Source: Campanula takesimana
Taxonomy: Eukaryota; Streptophyta; Magnoliopsida; Asterales; Campanulaceae
DNA: 64,000 bases
Assembly: GCA_026119855.1 (NCBI GenBank)
Contig: JAOWBW010001919.1
Span: forward strand, 62,001 to 126,000
Reading direction: 5' to 3'
The translations under genes were made by a program, and so were the position numbers. Numbering within the stretch: position 1 is the stretch's first letter; every line of letters begins with the position of its first letter. Positions 55,611-64,000 of the stretch are shown here, piece by piece. Below the pieces are notes generated by a model. It saw nothing but the letters and a program-made list of their open reading frames with translations. It was not told the origin of the DNA and did no database searches.

Positions 55611-56682
55611 GGCCAAAATACATTTACCCCCCAAAGTATCCACCGAATCCACTGTTGCCCCCCAGCGCCAAATTTGTCCCACTTTGCCCCCCCAAAGCTT
55701 CAATTTGTCCCACTTTCCCCCCCAGCTCCAGACTTTGCACCCATCACTAACGAATGTTAGAAAATTTAACAGAATAGGTAACGATTGACTATTTTTTGTA
55801 ATGCTATTAGTTTTTAAGGGTCAAATGCAAAAGTTTCAAATATTAAGTACTAAAAATTTATTATTTTTCCAATATTTAACATTATCTTAATCATAAATAA
55901 TTAATAAGTCTTGAAACTAATACTAATTTATGCTAATTTTTTTTTTAAAAAAAAATATGAAATTATTTTTCTAAATAAATGAATTTTTTTTTTTTAATAA
56001 AACTAAAAATTAAGTATGTTTTTTTTTTTTATTTTTTTAAATAAAAATATTTAAAAAATATTGTACTTTTTCAAACAAACAAAAAAATACAATATTTTAT
56101 AATAAAAAAAGTGCTATAATGTTTTAATTTTTTTTAAATAAAATTCTTACAAAAATTACAATTTAAAATTTTTATTTTATATTTTTTAAAAATATAATAA
56201 AACTTTACAATGTTTTTTTAGAAAAAAAATCTTTATTTTTTTAATATTTTTATTTAAAAAATAAAAAAAACATACTTAATTTTTAGTTTTATTAAAAAAA
56301 ATAAATTTCATTTATTTAGAAAAAATAATTTCATATTTTTAAAAAAAAAAATTAGCATAAAATTAGTATTAGTTTCAAGACTTATTAATTATTTATGATT
56401 TAAGATAATGTTAAATATTTGGAAAAATAAATAAATTTTTAGTACTTAATATTTGAAACTTTGCATTTTGCCCCTTAAAAACTAATAAGCATTACAAAAT
56501 AGTCCAATCGTTACCTTTCTGTTAAATTTTAACTAACATTCGTTTAGTGATGGGGTGCAAAGTCTGGAGCTGGGGGGGAAAGTGGGACAAATTGAAGCTT
56601 TGGGGGCAAAGTGGGACAAATTTGGCGCTGGGGGGCAAAGTGGGATTCGGTGGGTACTTTGGGGGGTAAATGTATTTTGGCC
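55611..56682. mobile_element. Mutator-like foldback element
   Basis: 1072 bp, beginning GGCCAAAATACATTTACCCC and ending with its inverse. The two arms (~500 bp each) are inverted copies almost to the centre, including CAAATTTGTCCCACTTTGCC-type blocks and the AT-rich inner parts. A 9-bp duplication TAATTTTTA flanks it (55602-55610, 56683-56691), typical of Mutator-like elements. It has no coding capacity. Confidence 0.88.
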
Positions 56683-56762
56683 TAATTTTTAAAGAAGTTA
56701 TTGATGGTGTTATACAATGGAGAATTACTGAATTCAATGATGTTCATAACCATGACTTCTAA

Positions 56763-57527
56763 AGATAAAACAAAGTTAGAGATTCTCTCCAAAAATTCCT
56801 CCCTTGCTCAATTTACAGGATTTTGCCCGAGAATTCCCTCTTTTATGACTCTGTTTTGCCAACAAAATATCCCCTTTTCAACTATAAGAAACCCCTCTTC
56901 TTCACCATTTCAAGGAGGAGAAAAGTTTTTAGAACTCTTTGTTTTCGATCTCTAAGCAGGATTTTCAATCATCTATTGACACTCTTTTTAGCACAAGAAA
57001 ACTATACACAAAAACTCTTAAGGCATTTTATCCAAAGACGCTCTTGAAGTTCTGAAGTCTAGTATTTTTACTTCTCTCTTTTCTCTCTATTTCTCTCATC
57101 TCTACCTCTTTTACCAAAGTGTGCAATCACCCAAACCATTTTGGGACATAACACCAAAGGCCACTTCACTACATTGAAGTTGGCCAAGGAGTTATCTCCC
57201 CATATTCAATCCTTTTTAACCCTTTAAATCTCATTTTTTAAGTATAAGAAGAACACATTTTTTATCATGTAGATTATGAACAAGCAAGACCAACGTTAGT
57301 TGGGCGAAATGGGTGTTTCAGTACTTCCCATTTCGTAACCTAACCCCCGAACCTCAATACAAGAATCTCTGGTTTTCGTAATAAAACTTTGGCTAATTAT
57401 TAGGTTTTTATTATGTTCCTCTAAAACATAAGTGGTGACTCTAACCTCTAAAACCAAATAGACATCCTACGATAATTCGCCCGCTCTAGCCTAAAGCGCG
57501 TGAGTTGCCCACCCCGGGGTATCTACA
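56763..57527 (+). repeat. 5' LTR of GyF (start uncertain)
   Basis: Ends GGGTATCTACA just before the primer site. A TATA-like TATAAGA is at 56883-56889. CCTAACCCCCGAACC (57338-57352) matches the U5 block of the other Tat LTRs, and TGGTGACTCT (57433) is the echo of the primer site. No TG start could be fixed because the partner LTR is not in the window. Confidence 0.65.
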
Positions 57528-57528
57528 G

Positions 57529-57546
57529 TGGCGACTCCACTGGGGA
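57529..57546 (+). other. Primer binding site of GyF
   Basis: TGGCGACTCCACTGGGGA, one base after the LTR end. Confidence 0.85.
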
Positions 57547-58828
57547 GATTTAAGGATTAAACTTGCGTTTTGTTCATAATATACATCTTTCTGGGCATTC
57601 TGGTCTCTGATGGTGAGAAGCGTGCGCATCCGGCCCGCTTGCCCCCTTCTTGCCTCAGGCGTGCGCGTCTCACATCAGTGATCGGAATTGCCCACCTCCT
57701 ATGTGTTCTTCCTATTCTTCCTTTTCTGTGCTAATCACTTCTGCAGGGGTTCCAAAATATGTCCATGACCAGGGCAATCCCCTGAGTCCAAAGTGTCTGA
57801 CAGGTTTACCCAGAAGTGGGCGCCTCTCAGTTACTATATGCACAATACGCGCGCTTCCCATTGCACAGGCAAGAGGCGCGCGCTACTGGGCAGTTTTCCA
57901 TAACATGAACAAATTCCCAGAACTGGACAGAATGATGGGGTATGGGCACAGTTGCCTGCATCAGGACTGATTGGGACTCCTTAACTGTTTTTATGTGCTC
58001 TTTTATCGGTCACACGGGTGATTTCGAAAGTTGTAATTACGTGCTTATTTACTTCTCTTTTGTTTAAAATAAATAAATAAATAAAATTGGTCACATTTGT
58101 TAGACCCCACACTACGTGCACTAAACTCCTATGAATTGCTCACTATCGAGTCGCACAAGTTCATAACCCCAAACCCACCAAGGCCCGTCCTAGAGAGTTT
58201 CAAGCTCCACCAGACCTTGATTCTCTCGAAGCCGGTAAACCTCAACCCGTGGCGTAGTTCACGACTACATGCCGGGGGTGACCTTTAAGCCTCTCTTTAG
58301 CCGAGCACAAGCCAACACATTCTAGTTAGGGTCTAACACTCCGTGACTAAGTCGGTTTTCATGTGCTGAGATTTCCCTTAAACTAATGTCTTCAAATCAT
58401 ACATGTCGTTTCCAAGAGAAACAAGTGGTTATTATGGACAAAATAAAATCCATCCCCGCATGTATGCTTTACTACATTAATTTAGTTTAATCCCGTCATG
58501 TATAGGATTCACAAGCGTGGTGGAATCCGATGAGTATATGGGACCGCGAGAAGGTCTATATACTAGTGTTACGATTCCACTATTTTCTTAAAAACCCCAA
58601 AAGGGACCCCATCCCTCCGACTTATGAAAAAAAGAGTCATTTTTCTTTATGTGGTTCGAGTCGTGTGCCCATTATGTGTTAAAGCCTCTTCATGGACCGA
58701 AACTGTTACTAAAGACTGACAAGGGGCTCTTCTTCAATCTAGGTCCAATTGGTACTTACCGCATCTACCGAGACTCAGCAAACCGGCTAGTTCATGAATT
58801 GATCACTCTGATAACTCCTACAGCATCA
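57547..58828 (+). other. Leader region of GyF
   Basis: Noncoding. CpG-rich words (GCGTGCGC 57621, GTGCGCG 57661, ATACGCGCGCTTCCC ~57847, GAGGCGCGCGCTACTGGG 57883-57900) stand out. The frames at 57650-57970 and 58649-58903 are not supported as genes before the gag ATG. Confidence 0.6.
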
Positions 58829-59418
58829 ATGGCCGGTCCTCTTGCAAACGACTCCAACTCCAACAACACCATTTCCCTCGAGCAACTCTCTGCTCTGGTC
58901 TAAACTCTTCAAGAGCAAGTCTCCACCCTTAACAAGGAGGCTCAGAAAAAAGACAATTTTTTTTCCAAGCTCACTTAGAAAATCAAAGGGGGGCTCACGA
59001 AGCCGAGATGGACCAAATGAAAGCCCAACTCCTCAAGCTTTCCAAAGGCAAAGACAAGGATGACTCTGAGGAATCCGAGTGAAGCAAAGGCTTGTTTGAA
59101 AGCACGTATGTTAGTACCCACAGCAAGAAAATGGGGGAACCTAGCGCAAGAGCAATGATCACAAGATGGTCGACTCAATCATGGAATACATTGACCAACG
59201 CTTCAATGGCTCAACTTGGGAAAAGGCTCCGACACAAGCCTTTATCAGTCATCAATTCTCATGAGCACAATGCTCGCTCTCCCAAACAAGTTAAAAATGC
59301 CTGACATCAGCAAGTTCAAGGGCAACTCTTGCCCTATGGCCTACATTGAAACTTACATATGGGCTATGGTTCCAAAGAAAGTCTCTCCAAAGGTCATGGC
59401 AAAATGTTTCCCTCTTAC
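58829..59418 (+). pseudogene. GyF gag N-terminal part, interrupted by RT-G
   Basis: ATG at 58829 (MAGPLANDSNSNNTISLEQL), in-frame TAA at 58901. Further frame breaks precede the recognisable gag core: NKLKMPDISKFKGNSCPMAY and IETYIWAM (59285-59370) correspond to FKMPEINKFDGTACPQTHL of GyA1. The homology runs to MAKCFPLT at 59418, where RT-G starts. The target duplication should be CTTAC (59414-59418). Confidence 0.82.
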
Positions 59419-61067
59419 TGTTGGTCCCAAAGACACAACAAGGTTATGAAAAGAGGCTAGGGGGGGGTGAATAGTCTATATAAAATTTCAACCATTTTCA
59501 AAATTCAACCTTATGCTTACTCAATGAATTTTGCGGTCACTTAAGAACCACTAGTTCAATAGTAATATGCACAGCGGAAGTTTTCGATATAAATAAGTTA
59601 GAGTTTTTTTTTTATTGAAACAGTGCGGTAGGTTGAGTTGCGGTAGGTAGAGTACGGCAACTTAGGAGTGCGGTAGGTAGAAAGGTGATTTGGTGCGGTA
59701 GGTTGAGAGATTGAAAGATAATGTCTTGGATGTTTTGGCAAATGATAAGTTAGTCAGATTTTAGCCTAGGCAATATGATAAACATACAAACACAACTCAA
59801 ATAATTTTAATATCTGAAAAGATCAAACACTAAACGACAAACAATATTAATATGAACAGTGAAGAACAATAAGAACAATTGCTGAAAGTAAATTTGCAGA
59901 AATGTAAAGAGCAGTAAGTAAATGACACAAGAATTTGGAAAGGTTCGATCTGTTAAAAGATCTACGTCCTTTACCAAGATGGCCAGTCTTGGATTTTGAA
60001 TGAGGTTTATATTGATTCTTCCTTGAGTACAAATTACAGAGATGAAGCTTTGAATCAACAACCTATTTTCTATGAAAATCAAATCCTAGACTTAGATCAG
60101 TGTATCCCTAATGATGCAATCTATGTGACTGATCATTTGGGTGTGTGTGTGTAAGAATCAAAAGCTCTTTGAAATCTATATAATTTAGAGCCTATTGAAT
60201 CTTATGTGTTATAAGGCTTGAGATTTGAAGATGAAGGTTTTAGAGTTGTTGAAGACTTGAAGGTTGTGCCTGAAGATTCGAAGGATTCTGGAAATCTTGA
60301 ATATGATCTTCAATCACCAAGTATTTCAACATAAATTTCTCTCTTGGAATCTCAGCAAAGTTCAATGAAGAACTCAAGGACTCTTTATAGCCTTGAATGG
60401 AGAGGTAGCTGTTTGAAATCTTGAGGAGCAAGTTTGGAGGACAATGAGCTGTTGAATTCTAATTGGAACTCAGTCTGAGTTGTCCTTTTGTTGCAGAGTA
60501 GTGGTGGTCCAATTGTACCATCAATCCGTTAGATGACAGTTGTATTCAATTTTGAATTTTGAATCTTGTAACGTTATAAACTAACCACGGTTTTGGACAC
60601 TAGTATGACCATGGTTAAGTTTTAACCAAACTTGAGTTGAGTCTTCAGTCTTCGGTCTTCATAACGAAGCTAAGTGACTTGCGGTCACTTCAAGTGCGGC
60701 AACTTGAATGTGATTGTGGCAACTTAAGATTGTGGTAGCTTGAGATGATTGCATCAATTTGAGATTGTAGCAACTTGAGACTTGCAGCAACTTGTGACTT
60801 GCTGCAACTTGTGACTTGCTGCAACTTGTGACTTGCTGCAACTTGTGACTGCTCAAAGTGTGGTCACTTGTGAGGTAGGTTGCCTTAGATAATTTTCTTC
60901 AAAATTTGAGGAGGCAATCTTCACAAGCCTAAACAATCTAAAAATGGACTTAACTAAATGAAGTATAAAACTTCTTACAATATATCCTAAAGTCCACAAA
61001 TATAAAATTAGGTCATGTGATCAATCAAATTAAGTAATAGGAGTGTTTATAATAATCATACCCAACA
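59419..61067 (-). repeat. 3' LTR of RT-G
   Basis: 1649 bp. A minus-strand TATA box (CTATAAAG) is at 60383-60390. A 17-bp repeat GCAACTTGTGACTTGCT occurs four times in exact phase (60787, 60804, 60821, 60838), and GTGCGGTAGGT words cluster at 59625-59705. The G run at 59460 corresponds to the C run of RT1. Frames within it are incidental. Confidence 0.88.
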
Positions 61068-61480
61068 ATATCCCCTTATTTGATTGAGACCATTACCTAC
61101 TATAACAAGGGCTAATTCATTGTACTTGGTAAAACATGTTTCAAATGAATAAAATTTTATTAAGTTCATGTCCCAAGTCAATGCACACGCTAAGCCATGT
61201 CATAGATTTCTATCATCCTATAAAAAGAAAACAAAAGTACTAATCCTAGCAAGATAGAAATATCATTTGAAGAATTTCAAGAGAAACAATCAAAGTGAGG
61301 AGGAAATGCATCAAACACAGACAATCAAAAAATACTCCATAAAGATAAACATTCACGTATTAGGAGTACAGAACAAAATAGAGCATTGTCAAATAACTTA
61401 CAGACCAAATAAAACCAACGTAATTAAAATTGTTTTTGAGACACCCCATCATAATAAAACATAAACATCAATAACAAAGT
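61068..61480 (-). other. Polypurine tract and 3' UTR of RT-G
   Basis: Minus-strand polypurine tract at 61068-61077. The adjoining ~170 bases match RT1 1120-1293 (for example TTATAGTAGGTAATGG). No gene; the plus-strand frame 61267-61464 is not supported. Confidence 0.65.
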
Positions 61481-64000
61481 GCGGTCACTTCACGCATGGT
61501 AAATTTAGATCTGATCCACTTGAATGACATCATCTGAAAATCTTGAGAAGAATGGAAAGCGGTAGGCAGGAGCAGGTAGTCCAGGAATAATGATAGGAAC
61601 ATTGATTCCATCTTCTTTGTCGTCATCCTCTTCTCCTTGAGTCTGAGAGCTTCCATGTCCTTGGTGTTTCCATGATTCAGCCTGTTCAAATTAGTGTTAA
61701 CCCTGTTTGACAAGGGATCAATTTTGGTAGATTAACTCTCAATTCGATTATTGGCAATCTCAATTATGTTGGTTTGCACTTGTATTGCGACAGTAATGGC
61801 CTAAATCTTGGGCACGAACATTTCAGCAATACTATCAATCCTACATTCCTGTTAATAGACAAGAATTCTTTTAAAGAAGTCTTGAGTGTGCCTAGCACTG
61901 TGCTTAGCTCATCATTGAGTTCCTGCTTATCAGCACACATGGCCTTGGATAGCTCTTTGCTAGCTTCCTCTATACCTTTTAATACATATCTGTTTAAGGC
62001 ATCGTTTGAATTCTGAGTGCCTCTTTCAAGTAGTCAGAAGAGATGGTATTCTGAGAATCAGAAGGTGCGGCAGAGGATGGTGAAGCAGATGTTATCAGTG
62101 TGGCATAACTGGAGCTTGTTAAAACAAAAAGAGTGTCATGAATTGTCTTTGTGATGTACTCACTCTCTCCCTTAATGGTATCAATCAACTGGGAGGGAAG
62201 TGAAGTGATCTGGTGCTGGAGAGAGGCTTGAGTAGTCTTAATTTCAGTGACTTTATATTGGAGAGCAATCAAGTTTGAAGTGAGGAGAGAGACTTAAGAA
62301 TTTGTTTCTTGCTGATGTTGGACTAGCAGCTGCACTGCGGCAAGTAGGTTTGTGGTTGACTGAGTTTGATCAGCTGGAAAAATGGGAGGAGGATTAGGTG
62401 ACCGTATGGTAGAGGCACAGTAAGGTGACTTAGGAAAATTTTCAATTGCTTCAGTGCGGTCGCCTTCAAGAGTTTGGTCCTTCTCAGCAGCAATTTCCTT
62501 ATCAGGGATCTCAACATCAATATCAACAGACTTTTCTGGAGCATTGGTTTCAAAAGTAGGACTATCAGCAGCATCATCTTTATCAGATTCATCAGGAGAA
62601 ACATCATCATGCTCACTAGAATCTTGAATATCTTCTGCAAACACTTCGTCAGTAGCTTCAGAGCTACTTTCAACTTGCTCTTCAGAACTACTCTCATCCA
62701 CAAGAGTCAGTTCTTTAGTTTTTGAAGCGGCAGGAAGAGTTTTGGATTTTGGCTTTGCGGCAACCTTAGGGATAACAACTTCAACCTCTACTGGAGGTGA
62801 GCCAGCAGGAGAAAGAGTGGGGGAAGGAACAAGTACTTGAGGCTTAGTTACCTTAGCCTTTTTTAGAGTGGCAGTCTTGACCGGGCTAAGAGAGTGAGGT
62901 CTCTTCTTTTGATGCTCCCCCTCAGAAGTTGCCGTTGTAGAGGGTTTTGTTTTAGAGAGATTGGTTTGGATGATTGAGAAGGTACGACAGGTTTGGATGG
63001 CTTTAGAGGAGCTGAGAGCTTGGTAGGTTTTGGAACTTGAGGGACTGCGCAGCCTTACTTGGCTTCGTAGAGATAGAAGGCGGGAGTTTTTGGTTTTGTA
63101 GAAGCAGAAGTTGATTTTTCAAGAGAAGCGTAAGGTTCTCTTATTGTTATACCCGCCTTGGGGTTGGACTTACTTGACGTGTAGATGCGGTCGAATGAGA
63201 AGCGGTTGGCTTTTTTTCCTTTAACTGTGTGCGGCAACAACAGATGGTTGATCGTCATCCTTACCAGAATCTCCTTGGTTGTCATTTTCTTCATTATCAT
63301 CACTGTCCTCATCATCATAATTTGTGGCAAGTGCTTGTTTAGTGAACTTTGGTGGTTCATAAGTTTCAACATGATCGGCAGCACGATATTTTTGATAGAG
63401 TTCATCTCCAAACCTATTGCGAAAGTTGGCCTTCATGTTGCCACGAGTGAAGATTTTGGTCTTGGCGATAGGAACAACCAAATCAGATTTCATTTTCAAG
63501 TATTCAGACCTGATTTCCTTGATGTGAGCCATGAGGTAAGTAATGAACCTAGTGTTGGTTCTATACTTTGGCTTTCCCTCTTCCCTCGCATCTTGATAGG
63601 CACGTACATTCTCAATAATGAGTTGTAGATGATCTGACCCCAATACATCTTTCTACCAAAATAAATAGCAGCAGACATCTCCACTGAGAATGCTTTAGAT
63701 TAGCCTTGTTGCCAGTCTTGCAACACAGAGTCTGGCAAAACCAAGTGATAAATGTGATACATAACTTCATTGAACTCTTTTCGAGGGAATTTGGTTATGT
63801 TGGTTGTGTTCACCAATCGAAGAGCTAAGGCATTCAAGTCTCTCGAATTAAGCTTGATAGGATAAGCTTTGCCTTCTTCCACCTCCAGCTCTAGAATATT
63901 GACTATATCATCTCTATCAATGGTCATGATCTCCCCACTCACTTTAGCGCGCAGGTACTTGTTTGTAACTCTATCATCAAGAACTTCAGTCTTTTCTTTG
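61481..64000 (-). pseudogene. Extra ORF of RT-G, broken, N-terminus outside the window
   Basis: Read from 64000 down: a globular part (MSGEIMTIDRDDIVNILELE at 63942, then YWGQIIYNSL, FITYLMAHIKEIRSEYLKMK), an acidic run (NYDDEDSDDNEENDNQGDSG), a basic proline/serine-rich part (63040-62705), an acidic part (ESSSEEQVESSSEATDEVF), then coiled-coil-like helices (ALQYKVTEIKTTQASLQHQI and EEASKELSKAMCADKQELND). Stops at about 63221 and 62294 and frameshifts near 63680 and 62010 break it. It resembles the RT1 ORF in position and in its serine-rich-then-coiled-coil end. I recognise no named domain; an envelope-like or accessory protein of SIRE-type elements is one possibility, a captured gene another. 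Confidence 0.55.

Larger units (their letters stand above)
54720..56762 (+). pseudogene. FAR1-type DNA-binding domain gene remnant
   Basis: A probable 5' exon ends at a good donor (TTAGCAG|GTAAGTA, 54839/54840) and an acceptor lies at TTGCAG|AATGAT (55325/55326), so a 5'-UTR intron is likely. The exon encodes a FAR1 domain in pieces: YVGLTFKQDDEAYENYCNFA and KKNGFSVRRN (55350-55440), then, after a frameshift, FYRKEYVCHRGG, then after another shift CKCTAKMIIF, where a foldback element is inserted (55611-56682). Directly beyond it the domain ends with QWRITEFNDVHNHDF (56722-56759). FHY3/FAR1 proteins are transposase-derived transcription factors. The MULE, SWIM or further FAR1 regions are absent, so this is a fragment. 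Confidence 0.78.
56763..59418 (+). mobile_element. GyF: 5' part of a third Tat-type element
   Basis: LTR (end 57527), primer site (57529), long leader and the first part of gag, which is cut at 59418 by RT-G. The rest should lie beyond RT-G outside the window. The primer site is the same type as in GyA1 and GyD. Confidence 0.8.
59419..64000 (-). mobile_element. RT-G: copia-like element, 3' part (minus)
   Basis: The 3' LTR is 59419-61067, the polypurine tract lies at 61068-61077 (minus AAGGGGATAT), followed by the 3' UTR and an extra ORF to the window end. LTR termini TGTTGGG and CCAACA, and the 3' UTR, align with RT1. Its 5' LTR and pol are outside the window. Confidence 0.82.

Noticed and set aside
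58245..58275. CGTAGTTC in the GyF leader as another copy of the structured motif
   Set aside because: It has the opposite orientation and no GCCTACG partner at the expected distance.
1..64000. tRNA, rRNA or an intact host gene
   Set aside because: I found no cloverleaf with A/B boxes, no rRNA sequence and no long uninterrupted host-like coding exon.

Overview
The window is plant nuclear DNA made almost entirely of nested LTR retrotransposons with a few MITEs; I see no intact cellular gene and no tRNA, rRNA or CRISPR. A plant is indicated by Ty3/gypsy Tat/Ogre-type elements (dual RNase H, antisense extra ORF, 3'-UTR tandem arrays, a TGGCGACTC-type primer site), a Tekay/Del-type chromovirus, SIRE-like Ty1/copia elements, Stowaway, hAT and Mutator-like MITEs, and a FAR1-type gene remnant. 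A eudicot is my guess from this mix. One 100-N gap (5274-5373) shows a draft scaffold.

Layout (names are mine). RT1 (1-2700): 3' end of a copia-like element with an extra ORF and its 3' LTR. 2969-5148: old Tat-like LTR remnant (minus) holding a Stowaway MITE. 5149-5273: first bases of a GyD-type LTR, cut by the gap. GyB (minus, 5374-37106 with interruptions): Tat element whose pol is split by GyA1 and whose 5' LTR/leader is partly replaced by GyC. GyA1 (plus, 8312-24188): complete Tat element with two LTRs, GTACC target duplication, gag-protease-RT-RNaseH-integrase, an antisense ORF and 3' tandem arrays. GyC (minus, 30462-36250): partial Tekay-type element. CoE (minus, 37107-40794, continuing after 53368): SIRE-like copia element cut by GyB on one side and GyD on the other. 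GyD (minus, 40795-53363): complete but non-autonomous Tat element (gag remnant only) full of tandem arrays, ATTAT target duplication. 54126-54597: hAT-type MITE. About 54720-56762: FAR1-domain pseudogene split by a 1.07-kb Mutator-like foldback element. GyF (plus, ~56763-59418): 5' end of a third Tat element, its gag cut by RT-G (minus, 59419-64000 and beyond), a relative of RT1.

Insertion order from the sequence: CoE first, then GyB into CoE; GyA1 (same family) and GyC material into GyB; GyD into the CoE LTR (its LTRs differ less than those of GyA1); RT-G into GyF. Most stop codons in GyA1 and GyB differ from the sister copy by single C-to-T or G-to-A changes, as expected for methylated, silenced DNA.

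The signal I find hardest to explain is a short structured motif (GAACTACG ... CGTAGGCANCC) that recurs eight times in GyA1 and GyD, always in the element's sense direction, with an inner stem that changes sequence but keeps pairing. One subtype lies about 105 bases before the polypurine tract in both elements. Also notable are the near-intact antisense plant-mobile-domain-like ORF in GyA1, telobox and TTGACC arrays in GyD, and CpG-rich short words peculiar to each family.
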